64,000 nucleotides of DNA. Source: Panicum virgatum (lineage: Eukaryota > Streptophyta > Magnoliopsida > Poales > Poaceae). The notes under the pieces were generated by a model. It was given only the letters and a program-made list of their open reading frames with translations, did not search any database and was not told the origin of the DNA. The position numbers and the translations under genes were made by a program. The stretch spans positions 58,124,951 to 58,188,950 of the forward strand of contig NC_053138.1 in the NCBI RefSeq assembly GCF_016808335.1, written 5' to 3'. Within the stretch, counting starts at the first letter, position 1. Each line of letters starts with the position of its first letter. Of the stretch, positions 47,552 through 59,098 are shown piece after piece.

Positions 47552-49400
47552 CATATACTTCAGAAAAATGTTGCCAGAACTTTCAAAGTCAGGAAGCAAT
47601 GGTGAAAATGGCTTCTGTGCCATTTCTGACACCAAGGTCCTACAGGTGAGATTTATTTCAATTTTTGTATACTTTTTTGTTTATATGCTTACATAGTACT
47701 TTAAATCAAACAATTTATCTCAAGATTCTATTATTTATAGTTAATATTCTAATGTTGTTATGTTTTGCCATATCTTTGCTGCAATATACGTAATATACTA
47801 TATTTGTAATTTTGGTTCCACCACACAAAAAAGATCCTGTTTCTTAGAATATACTACTGAATTGACTCAATACACTTTAATACCATCGATTTCTCATTGT
47901 CGATAAAACATTATGTGCCTTCCTCGCTGGCGCTTATGTCATCACCATTGGCATTGCTACCACTATCTGTCCAGTCACCCTCATATTGAGCAGCACTCTC
48001 GGGCTGACTCGTACTGCTTGCGCTCCCTGATCCAAACGCCATTGATTGTTGATTCTGAAACATAGACCTTCCCAATGGGGCTCATTAGTGGTGATTGGTA
48101 GAGGTGTGAAAGGCAAGTAGCGTGAGCAGCGCAGGGGTGACTAGGCTATGTTGGCTGTAGGGAGAGCTGTGTTGTTGGCTTGAAAATGATGAAGAAATCA
48201 CCAGTGTCATAGGAATTTCTCTGAACAGCAAGAGAGAGCCTTGGAAGTTGAGAGAAGGCTTATGAGGGTTTTAGATTGGGAAACTGAGGATCTCAATCTC
48301 AGTGAGAGAGACGGTGAGAGAGAAATGAAGCAACTCATATAGCAAAGGGGAGAGGTGTGAATCTGTTGCCCTATATGAGATATATGCATTATAATTTTTC
48401 CATTATAGGCATTTTGGACCTTTTTCGCTTCATAGGCCTGGGTTATACTTCTAAGCATGTATACATTTGCAATTGGGATCTTTCTGTGTCATGAAACCAA
48501 AATTTCTCCTTTTATGAAAGTATATAGTTTGCTTCAGTTTGATTCAGCAATTCTTTGTAGTTCCAAATTTGGTCACTCTGAAATTGTTAACTGATACTGC
48601 AGGAACTATCCAAAAGAGTACATCATAGTATGTTTCTAGCTGAGGCAAAATTTAGGGAGTCTCCTGATCTTTTTGAGGATGCCATCAAAGAGCAGGCAAG
48701 TGTGCATTTCAATTATGATATTTTGAGATTGAACAATGCAGTTACTTTATTAATTTGGATGTCTGTTTTTTTTTCAGAATGCTGAAAAGTTAAGGAAGCT
48801 GGTTACATGTTCTGAAGCTAATGAAAACACCCTACGGCTCAAGAACAGAGAGGAAATTTTTGGGTTGTTTGAGAACCAGGAAAAACCATTCACAATGAAG
48901 CTACATCTCAGTGCAAAAACTTTTTGACATGTATATAGTACCATTGCTAATAGAGGTACAAGTCCAGTACTTGCTTTTGAAAGGGAAGGATGACAACTTG
49001 TCATCAAGTGCCATTCGCAATATGATCCGTATAAAGGTAAGAAGTAGTCTGATAAAAAGTTTACTATCTATATGACAAACAGACTGCTTAATTTCCTGTT
49101 TAATATTCTTAGGCACTATCGAAGACCACCCAAATATTTGTTGAAGCCGAGCCATCACTTGCTTATGCTGCAAAGGTGATTGGGATCTTAAGTCTCTCTT
49201 TGTTGCTGGGAGCAAGGGATAGGATTTCGGAGTTCTTGAACAAGAAAGGTTTAGCGATTGACAAGTCTTTTTTAGCACTACTGTTTGTGTGGATTGTAAC
49301 TGTAAAAGGTGCCTACACAACATTGAAGGAGTTGAAAATAATTACAGAGTTGGTCCAGTACTACGTAAAGCTTTTGGAGAAAGATAAGAAAGAGAAGTAG

Positions 49401-50406
49401 GTGTAGCCGTGCAGGCTTGCAGTGAGGGATTGCTCATTTAGTGTAGCTTCAAATAAGTATCACTTAAGACTTGAAGCTTTGTTCATTTAGTGTTTATAAT
49501 CTTATGAACTCGATTAGCACTTGTGTGTTGACTGATAGTGGGTTGTGTACTTTGTGCTTTTTCTAGCCCCTTTCCATGTATATCTGTTGGACCCCTTCTT
49601 ATTGGATACCTTATTATTGAGTTGGATTTTCATGCTTCATGTTCTAGTCTCTGTTACCTCTTTTTAATTAAAAAAGTAATCCATATTATGTTATTAATAA
49701 TTGGCGTCCCTTTTGCTTATAGGTGAACTGCCATTAGTGGTGCCAACTATTGAGTTTGTTGACTGACACTCATATAAACTCTTTACGTTATCCACAAAAT
49801 GATCATCCAGTGATAGTATGAGCAAAGAAAGGATCCGTCTCATGCCTAACTCCTTAAAAAGTAATAATTTTAATAAAAATTACAGTATTGAAAAAAGGAA
49901 ATAGTAAAATAAAAAAATAATGCCGGTTCCCCCTCTCTAAGTTTGCATTTGGCACACTACACTGTAGAGTTGAGAAAAGTGGCAGTACTGCATACTGCAT
50001 GGACATAAACAAATAGCAAGAGTACTGATGGTGTTGGCCAAATGGTTAGTTAATTGTCTTCTCGTGAGAATCACATGGTGATGATTTGTCAATAAGTGAG
50101 GACAGGTTTAGATGGAGATGAGATGGGAGGTCGGTGGGTTCAGTTAGCCTGATGCCATCCGTCCTAGTCTGATTACGCAGCCTAATGGGTTGGCTTCATG
50201 GACTGATGGAGATGGGGCCATTGAGCTCTGCACGCATGGGCTCGGCCTATGAACTACTAGCATTGATGTTGTGATGTCACGCCTTGTCGTAAGATTTGAT
50301 TTTACAAAAAATGGGCAATCAACTTCTTCAATACAAGACCTATCAAAATGTGAAATATAATGATACTAGCATATTTCAATGATGAAGTTACATCTCGTAA
50401 TAAATA
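49401..50406. other. No recognised gene
   Basis: Downstream of the chorismate mutase locus, AT-rich sequence with no supported feature. Confidence 0.4.
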
Positions 50407-50667
50407 CTCCATCCGTTCCAAATTATAAGTCATTCCAAGAATCTTGGAGAGTCAATATGTTTTCAAGTTTGACCAAATTTATATGACAAGATAATAATAT
50501 TTATGATACCAATTAAGTATCATTAGATTCTTTGTTAGCTATATTTCCATAGTGCACCTATTTGATGCCATAAATTTTTATATTTCTCTCTATAATTTTG
50601 GTCAAACTTTGAAATTGTTTGACTCTCCAAGATTTTTGGAATGACTTATAATTTGGAACGGAGGGAG
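50407..50667. mobile_element. Stowaway MITE (261 bp)
   Basis: Ends CTCCATCCGTTCCAAATTAT and ATAATTTGGAACGGAGGGAG are near-perfect inverted repeats; TA flanks both sides (50405-50406 and 50668-50669). Inner arms pair (AGTCATTCCAAGAATCTTGG against CCAAGATTTTTGGAATGACT). It is a relative of the element at 14782. Confidence 0.92.
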
Positions 50668-50761
50668 TATTGAACTGACAAAATTGCTTGCTTATTGCAC
50701 ATTCTATTTTCCTTATCCTGCATTCTATGTTTCTTTACCAAAGGTCTTGGAAGGTGAAGAA

Positions 50762-50876
50762 TCTCATTTTAAAGCTTTGTTTGGTTTGGTGGGGATTGAA
50801 AAAAATTGAGAAAGGAACAGATCTCTTATAAGTCAGAATTCCACATTACCCTCCAATCCCCTTAGAGGGGAATTAA
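50762..50876 (-). repeat. Dispersed repeat, copy 2
   Basis: On the minus strand this matches 15170-15275: CTAAGGGGATTGGAGGGTAA, then GACTTATAAGAGAT, and CAATCCCCACCAAACCAAAC. Both copies lie about 95-155 bases to the right of a Stowaway MITE. From 50877 to about 51240 nothing else is seen. Confidence 0.65.
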
Positions 50877-51239
50877 GCGAAAAGGTTCTTAAAAGGACAA
50901 CAAATCTAAATGTGAAGCAAAACTCTATGTATTATTGGCAAAATTAATTATTTTATAAAATCTATTTATTTTATTTTTTATTTTGTTAAGAGAGAAACAC
51001 TAGGAAATCCCTACTACATGACACGGACAAGAGGAAAATGGGTCGCGATTTTGTAATAAACTCATCATTTCTTGATAGACTTGAAAATTCACCAGCTACA
51101 CAATTGGAAAAATACACGCTTGTCTTAAAAGAAATAACTAAACCCTAATAGGCTACTACACGACGATTATCTCCACATCTCCTATAAATAATTTCATATA
51201 ATTGGGTCGTCAAATGTAAATTAAACCCAAACCAACCCG

Positions 51240-51724
51240 GGCACTCAACAAGTCAACATCAAATCTCAAACTTCAATACGTATGAGATCCCCTCCATCTC
51301 GTTCCAACACCCTATTTTCAGACTCTGAACCTTCCAACCCTTGTGTGCAATTCTGTTCATCTGTTGCAACCTTCATTCAGAACCACCATCCAACTCCCAA
51401 AACCTGAAAACCGAAAACCACCTCTACCGGTCCATGGACCCTGTGCAGCTGCCTTTTTCTCCCTCACAATTTCTCCCTCACAAGTCACACCTCGCCTCCC
51501 TCCTTCCCTCCCTTTCCATCTCCTCCGGCAAGGCTCCAACTCATCAACCAGCGACCCCTAATCTCCCTCTCCCAACCAGCTGCTCGTCCGTTCTGCGGCG
51601 GCGCGGCGACAAGGCGAGCCATTCCTTCCGTGATCGCACGTCCCGGCGCCTCTCTGCCTCCGCCGCCGTCTTCTGGCTGTCTCTTCGCCGGCGAGTCTGC
51701 ATCTCGATCAAGGATCGGCGAGAG
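51240..51724 (+). other. Probable promoter and 5' UTR exon of the calmodulin-binding gene
   Basis: CT-rich leader sequence from about 51290 to 51724 ends at a clean donor (GAGAG|GTGAGG). The short open frames in it (51341-51745) carry no known domain and would be upstream ORFs if transcribed. The transcription start was not located. Confidence 0.45.
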
Positions 51725-52708
51725 GTGAGGTTTACTGGCTTGTAGATTCCTTTCTGACGGCTGACTGCCTTTTCCTTCGTTTTCCCGGAGATTACCGTCG
51801 TTGGTACTCTGTTACCAAGACGATCCGATCAGGTTCCTTGATCCGATCAGGTTCTTGAGTTTCTTTTTCATTTTTGTTAATCCCCTGTAGAATATCTCTT
51901 GAAAACACGCAGCGGGAGCAGAAACATTGCGTGTTTCATGTTGCGATCTTCGTTCATGTTGGTGCGGTTTTTTTTTTCAGATATGATTTATTTTGATGCC
52001 CCTGCTCAGTTCTTTCATTCTGGTGAGGCATCATTTGACATTTCTTGCTAATGTTGATTGGAGAATGAGTTGAGAGTTGTACTGCTGTGAACTAGGCTAA
52101 CCCACAAGTGTCAGTCATGTCAAGTAGATTGGAGTTAGTTAGCTGTACAAAGTTTTTTCAAGAATCTGATTGCAGTGTTTACAGCACGATAGCAGAAGGA
52201 AAATAAAAGGTTCCTGAATAAAGTAACACTGCATGATTAGCCAGATTTGCTAGTTAGGATTAAAATACAGAGGCGTGCTTGCGAATATTCTGGACTCTGA
52301 ATTATTTTTTGGTCCACTGTATTCTGGTGTATGGTTGGAGTTGTGCCACAACATGCATGGTTGACTTGCATCGAGTTTCTTGCAAACGCCTTCTGGTATC
52401 AAGTTGGGGAAAATGTTTTAGCATTTATGTTTGGTGAGAATTAGTTCAACTGAAGGGGAAATTAAAGCTCAATGAATGCTTGTGTACTTCCATAACAATT
52501 TCTTAGTAGCAGGTGATGAACACCTTGAAAAAGTGTATTCATTAGCAAAATATAACACGCCAAAGATGGCAATAATTCTGATTTGAAAATAGGGCTTGTT
52601 TAATTTGCAGATACACATTATGCCATTGTGTGTTTTTGTTTGTGTTTGGTATCCCAACTATTTGTGGCGCTCACATCTGTGTCTTCAATTGCAGCTTCTG
52701 TGCTTCAA

Positions 52709-55102
52709 ATGACTGAAGAAGTGATCAAAGAGGTCATCACCTCAACTCCTGCATCAGCTGAACCAAAATGTGAAGACCTCATGATAAGCTCTCCAGTAAT
52801 CGCAGATGGCACCAGCATGCCGCCTGATGTTAAGAGGAAGGAGAAGCCAGTCCCACATTACCTAAGAGCGTCTAGTAGGTCTTGCCATGACAACTGCAAG
52901 TATGGGATCAAGCATTCCTCTGAACCCAAAAAGTACTGGCCTATTAGTCGCAAGCAATTGCGTCGTGTGAGTGCTGGAAATCATGAACACAGCCCAGTCG
53001 AAATCAGACTACCAAAAACTTCCAGGCCAAGAAAGGAGGACCAAAAGCTGAAAAATTCTCATGAAAATGATGGTGATGCTACTGCTCCTGGTAAGCCTGA
53101 ACTCACCAATCCCAAGGCACCACTGGAAAGAGCACCTGATCATTTTGACAGCATTTCCTGCGTGGAAGATTTGTCAGGTCAAGCATCTGAACCTATTGTG
53201 GCTGAAACGCAGCCAACTGATGCAGAATGCTTCGTCATCACTCACGATGATGTGGCAGACTCTGAAGATGGAGTTTCATCGAATGGAGCTGAAAGCATTG
53301 AGATGGAGATGCCATTAGCTATCCAGGACATTGATGAATCTGGCGAACAAACTGAGGATGCCATTCTGCCAGCTAACAATGTACTAGTTGTAGATCATGT
53401 ACCTGATCAATCAGCAAATGATTGTGCAAGTTCAGATAAGAGGACTACTCAGGCTGTGATAGCATCAGAGAAGCACAAACAGGCTGCGCTTGGTACTAAA
53501 TCAAAGAGCTCAGCTAATGAACCTGTAAAACCAAAGGTGAAAACGACATCAAGTATATCCAGGAATATTGTCTCAAGCCAGAGAAATGGAAAAGCATCGC
53601 ATCTGAAAGCTACTGATGCAGCAGTTGAAAGCTCCAGTGGACCAAAGACAACGACAAAAACTGCAGATGCTACTGCTACTAAAAAATTCAGTAACCCGGA
53701 GAGGAAATTCAGCTCAACTGTTGCGTCAGCTGCGCCAAAAGTTAAGGAGATCAAAGTACCATCATCCTCTAGCGCAACCGATTCAGCTGCCAAACCTGCT
53801 AGGTTAGCAAAGCTGAAGTCTCAGACAGTGAAAAATGCTCCCTCTCCACCGCTTTCATCAGGGAAACAGAGTGAAAGAAGGATGGCAGAAAAGAATGCTG
53901 TCAAGAATGTTCTAGTCTTGCGAAAGAAGGGAGATGAGAAGGTGGTACCAGGTCCACTGAAACTGTCTCGTTCTGTAAACATGTCTGGCAAGTCCATCTC
54001 GAGCCTCAGGTTGAAATCAATCAGAAAAGACAAAATTGCTCCCCCAATCAAGAGCAGTAAGAAGGTTTCTGAAACAGAAAATTCAGCCGCTGATGCTAAG
54101 AATGCCAAGGAGAAAATTTTGAAGATGGCTTCACCAAAAGTGCGAAAACCAGAAGTTAACAACAAAGAGAGCCGTCCTCCACGCAAAGGTACATCGGCGT
54201 CTCCCAAATAATCACATGATTGCTTCCTATATCATAGGTTGCTTAATTGCTTTCAATACTAATATCGTTAACATGTTAGTTCACAAGGCCCGTGCTAGAT
54301 GCTCATTTTACAGTGTTCGTTGTGCAACAAAATAAATTAGTCATTGTACAAATCTACAACACTGTGCGTCCCATCTCAATGCAGATATTTTTGTTTCCTG
54401 AATTAGGTGCATTTCTTATTCTTAATGTAAACTGCAACCATACCTGTCCATCGCCCTTTTTTGGATAATTCTTTTCTGAATGTTTTTGGTAAATGCCTGT
54501 TCTGAAGCTGCATAATCCAAGTTTTAATCATTTACAAATCTTCTTTGATGTAAACTAAATTCTTGTCGTGCACGATGACAACTAAATTCTTCCATTCTAC
54601 AGAAAAACCTGACACTTCAAGAACTGCAATCGCAAGGAGAGCGAAGCCTGCACCGATCGCCCCCTCAAGCACCGTGGCACCAGCGTCGCAGCCTCGCAAG
54701 CTGACGTTCCGCCGGGGCAAGGTGCTGAACCCTGACGACAGCAGCAGCAGCACGCCGAGACGGCTCCGGTTCAGGCCCGCCATGGCCGCGGCAGACGCGA
54801 GCGCCGCCAGGAGCAGGGGCATCAGAATCACCGGCAGGAGGAGCGGCGGCGGCAGCGCCGCGGCGAGGGACGCTGGCGCCGAGGTCGTCGTGCTGCGGCG
54901 GCGGCGGCAGGACGGCGAGGAGACGAAGAAGCAGGAGCAGGTGCTGCTCAACAACGTGATCGAGGAGACGGCGAGCCGGCTCGTCGCCGAGGCGAGGAAG
55001 AGCAAGGTGAAGGCGCTGGTCGGCGCCTTCGAGACCGTCATCTCGCTGCAGGAGACCGGCAAGGCTGCTGCTCCGGTGGCGGCGGCAAGCGTGGCGCCAT
55101 GA
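52709..55102 (+). CDS. Plant calmodulin-binding-domain protein
   Basis: Coding exons 52709-54188 and 54603-55102 join in phase to give about 659 residues. A 5' UTR exon probably ends at 51724 (GAGAG|GTGAGG), with an intron to an acceptor at 52694, 14 bases before the chosen ATG (MTEEVIKEVI). Near residue 45 is PHYLRASSRSCHDNCKYG, a conserved N-terminal motif of this family. The middle is long, low in complexity and rich in S, K, T, E and A, so probably disordered. The C-terminus (about 604-643) has the plant calmodulin-binding helix, with NNVIEETASRLVAEARKSKV and ALVGAFETVISLQ. Such proteins bind calmodulin and are thought to act in calcium signalling; the target is unknown. The last exon is much more GC-rich than the first. 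The ATG at 52628 lies before the acceptor and is not used. Confidence 0.88.
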
Positions 55103-55203
55103 GGCTTTTCTTGATCTGAATGTTTGGACCCTTTTTTTTTTTACTGTAAATGAGGTTTTGCTCTCTCTTTTGCCTTTGTTATCGCAAAACAAAATAATAA
55201 ATA

Positions 55204-55234
<31 letters not shown>

Positions 55235-58040
55235 GCTTGTAAAACTTCAGTTTTTCAATAGGAGTTTTTGTCCTCGGTCGTAGACCAAAGAAGAGTTTAT
55301 ACAGTTTTGTATTTGTACAAGGCTTGGCATTTTGTTGCAGACGAATTACTAGCAAGTTACACTGATGGTGCTGCACTGTTAAACTAACTTTGTTTCAGTG
55401 GATTCCTGAGCAGGGTACTAATCTTATGATGACACTTCCTTTTCTTTTGACAATTACACTGCATAAATCACATCAACGCATTCACTGACATGGAAAACAT
55501 GTTCATGTTTCATTGTTTCCTACATGGCAGCTGCAAAGGTCAGTGCAGCTCAAAAGTCATATCTTGCACTTGCTCCAATTCAAGTTTCGAGAGCGTTTTA
55601 ATCGTTCTTGCTGGCTTGACTGGACCGTTGACCGTGGAGAATCCGGGTCAAAGCCAGATGGTTTGGGTTGACCTGGTCAAACCCAACGCTGCTGCGGCTA
55701 ACCGTGAGCCCTTGGAGCAACATGTTGGAGTAGTGGAAAGGGCCGGCCGCCAGGCCCACATTTGGATTTTTCTCTCTTTTTTTTCAGGCCCATTTTGGAT
55801 TTTTCTTTTCCGGACGGAGAAAAACGAAACGAAATGGAATTCAGGGTCAACGTTCGACGGAAGAACGAAGCAGCCAGCCAGACTAGTCCAACAGGCAATT
55901 TGGAAGGTCATGATTTGGAACTTGCCAATTTGGAGTAGTTTGCTAACAAGAATGTTCCATGGAGGCATCCAAGCTTCTCCAAGTGGATCAATCAAGCAAA
56001 TTGGACATGCGAATTTAAAAACACAAGAACTCTTGGAGTAACACTATTATTTGAGTTAGTAAGAAAACGTGAAAAGGCATGATGCCCGGCCCAAATTTGG
56101 ATTTTTATATGTGCAGGATGGATGCGCTAAAAATTCAAAGTCAACATTTGAAAGAAGACGCAGCAGGTAGCCAGCTAGAGAGGTCCAGCACGGAACCAAC
56201 CAGCTAAATTATGATTTTGGAGCAGTTGAGGCATCCAAAATAATACCAAGCTGCATGAACATGGCCTATACTAGTATATCCTAATTTTTGCAAGAGACGT
56301 GCTTTGTATTTGATGGAGATGGATGAGCATGCCTGACGTGGCATGGCCTCATTTGGACCATGTGTCCTGCAGCCACTGCACATGCAAGGATCAAATCAAG
56401 TCAGGTCAAAACTTCGTTGAATTGCACATAAAGTAACATTATGTGAAGATAACCAAATCAGAGAAATAATAACCATGTCGAGTTTCAGCTAACCATTCGC
56501 AAACTAACGCTGACAGAATTGGGCACTAGACATAGTGGCCATTTGCATCACATGCACATCATGGTAGGGCCTGACGTGAGAGGCCTAAAGATAGGGATCA
56601 GACGAAGGTTGCAACTAATTACACAGTCTAACTAATTAGTATAAAATAATTTTTTAAATCTAATTAGTCCATAATTAGAAATTATTTGTCAAGTAACAAT
56701 AAAATGTGCTACAGTACCAAAACTCAAACTTTTTCACCAACTAAACAGGGCTCAAGTTACGCGATGGGGAAAGTGGACAGGAAGCACCTCTTTGCATCGA
56801 CAACCAACGGTGAAGCAAGCGGATTTGGTCCATCTCTAATTTCCATGACGATTATTTTCAAAAAAAAAATACTTTCATGACGCCGACCCGGCCTCATCCA
56901 TCCTCTCCATCTGAGAATCAAACGTAAGACTTGGACTTTGCTTGATTAGCAATTGCATCAGCAAGTAGACATCCCTTCCCTGAAGCCTCCAAAGTCCAAA
57001 CCAAGTCCTTGCTTGCTCTTTCTTCAAGCCATGGATGACAAAGAAGTCCATCTACCGTTTCCCTGATCGTATTATCTTTGATGATGCTTGCTTCTTTCAT
57101 CATTACGAGGTAGAACATGCTTATCCTGGCAGTAAGCAAGCCAAAAGAAAAAAAAAGGAAAGCCACGAAAAAGGCTCTGCAGATGACTGGACCATTGCCA
57201 TTGTTGGGCATTGGGGCCCACATGTCTGGACCATTGCCATTGTTGCATGGCATCCGGCTGCGACAGTTGACCGGAGCAGGAAGCCCCATCTAGCTACTAC
57301 CTGCTGAGAAATTTCCATCTCAGAGCAAAATGTTCCTTACCAAGTCCGATGCCATTGCCCACAATTGACTCGCCATTTTCAGCAGAATTCTTTTCACAAG
57401 GGGATCAAAAGAGCCTATGAACAATTTATCTCCAGATTTAAACGAGGAAGTAAATGAAAAGGCATCTGGGCCCTTTGATCCCATCTCTGCACGGCTGCCA
57501 TCCTTTTTTCTAAGAAAACAAAACAGATCAGCTGCAACCCAATTTCTCCGTGCAAATTATAAAAACTTTAATCTAGATCATCAAATCAATATCTAAAGGG
57601 AAGGGTGCATAAAGGTGGGAGGGGTGATTTGTAAAAGTGTGATTACCCAATCTAATGGTGGGTTCAGATTGTAAAATTACTCAATCCTCCATACTCTTTG
57701 GATGTTAATCCAATGACTCAGATTGAAATTTTTATAGGTTGTATGGAGAAGTTGGTCACTGCCCTTTTCTAATCCAAACTTGTTTCCAGACGCGGATTCT
57801 TTAATCCCCGCTCTGTCGCATTCAGATTCAGGCGCCGTGTTCTCTGCACAGAAAACAAACGCACAGCCCTCCGGAAGAAACAACACAGCCGCGTGACTTC
57901 TCCGGACACGAGTGATGCGAACAAAACCATCACTGTTTGGTAGTAGCAGTCATGCCACTACTGCTTCTTAATTAGGAGGGAGCCGCGTAGCTTTCGGCAA
58001 GGTGAGGGAGAGGGACTGAGGGAGTAGCTTAGAAGATTAT
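55103..58040. other. Intergenic region with repeats, no recognised gene
   Basis: An (AAAG)n microsatellite lies at 55202-55234. Segments 55745-55960 and 56080-56240 resemble each other (CATTTGGATTTTT, GTCAACGTTCGA- and GTCAACATTTGA-type phrases, GCAGCCAGCCAG and AGGTAGCCAGC), so they are a diverged duplication. 57187-57264 holds a 39-base tandem repeat (CTGGACCATTGCCATTGTTG twice). A minus-strand frame at 56918-57100 (TIRETVDGLLCHPWLEERAS) is unassigned. Confidence 0.45.
55202..55234. repeat. (AAAG)n microsatellite
   Basis: Eight or so AAAG units directly after the 3' end of the calmodulin-binding gene. Confidence 0.97.
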
Positions 58041-58334
58041 ACAGTAGTAGTATAAAGCGTAGCGGCAACCACCGCCGAGATTTCCTCAAGAATCTCCCCG
58101 TCCCTTCCCCCCACTCCACTCTTTCATCCACAGCACGAGCTCCGCGCGATCATAGAACCCACTCTCCGGGCCTGGTTCTGGCTGACGAGGGGTTGGGATT
58201 GCGGCGAAAGGTTGGAGCTTTTCTTGATTTGCACTGCCGCCGGCATTGGGAGGAGAGGGGGTCCTGTTCTTGACGTTCTTGGGAGCTCGCTGAGCCGAGT
58301 TGCGGGCGTTCTTGGGTCGGGTGCGGGTGTCCAG
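58040..58334 (+). other. 5' UTR exon of the heparanase-like gene
   Basis: CT-rich and GC-rich leader ending at a donor (GTCCAG|GTATTG, 58334). The intron runs to the acceptor at 59088 (GTTTGCAG). The left limit is a guess. Confidence 0.55.
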
Positions 58335-59098
58335 GTATTGCCCTCCCTGCCTGGTGTCTCTTGAATTCCAGTCTAATTCAGTTCCTTTTAGTACGCAGTT
58401 TACCTTCTTGATTGGTAGAGTGCTCGTGGTTCATCTGAGGGTCGGATTCTGGGTTTTTCTTGGGCTTTGCTCCATTCCATTTTTCTTTCAGTTTTACGGT
58501 GGGAGAAAAACCTTGTTCTTCAGTCTCCATCGATTCGACTTTTAGAAATGGTTTCGTCAGATTTGGGAAGAGATTAGGTCCGTTGCTAATTTACAAGTCA
58601 AATGGTCTCACTTCTTCAATATCACACGCTCTTTTCCGGGAATCCGAAACGGGCATTTCCTGGATTTGAAGGATTTTGCTTCCCTCTTCAACCGATGAAA
58701 TTCCTGCTTTCATGAAAACAAAAATATTTTCTCTACCTGAAGATATAGATGGAAGAACTTATCCTGATACTATGTTAAATGGAGATATCTGGAGGTGCCT
58801 CAGTGCCAAACGGCAAATCATAGTTTCATTCATGATTGAGACATCAACAAAGTGGTCTACTTAGAACAGTTCCACGAATGACCCATTAAAATAAAAGCAG
58901 ATAATATTACCAAGTTGAAACGGCAGGAGTCGCTTTCTGCTCTACTAATGGAGTAGAAGTTTAGACGTTTTCGTACCAACTATTTCTTTTTTTTAAAAGA
59001 AGTACCAACTATTTCCCTTGCATTAACAGCATTGCAGTAGGTCTGAGCCGTTCCATTTGTCCTTTTTGTCGGACCACACCGTTTGCAGGTTCTGAAGC

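Larger units (their letters stand above)
44238..49400 (+). pseudogene. Chorismate mutase pseudogene, heavily rearranged
   Basis: Chorismate mutase turns chorismate into prephenate on the way to Phe and Tyr. Exons seen: a GC-rich first exon 44238-44428 (MDLGAIKPACACCSLVEHRL, weakly linked); 46236-46443 (MNLEFIRESLMTQDN, FYSLLERSELP, FNGSLMDFIMQETEKAHAR); 46528-46614 (AGRYKRHGELLFF, stop, SSD); 47214-47645 (VLHSFAGTINFNKV, then KMLPELSKSGSNGENGF), split by a TRIM; 48603-48695 (ELSKRVHHSMFLAEAKFRES, ending at a GC donor); 48778-49036 (NAEKLRKLVT, then VPLLIEVQVQYLLL); 49113-49400. SKR and AEAKF, which hold active-site Arg and Lys in this family, are present. Breaks: a TAG in the third exon, a 2-base insertion near the TRIM, an extra A in the sixth exon, and a duplicated exon start. 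The C-terminus runs on past the usual YLLRRLD end. Confidence 0.75.

Noticed and set aside
53449..54207. Open frames on the minus strand opposite the calmodulin-binding gene
   Set aside because: They are shadows of the plus-strand coding exon and have no splice or domain support.
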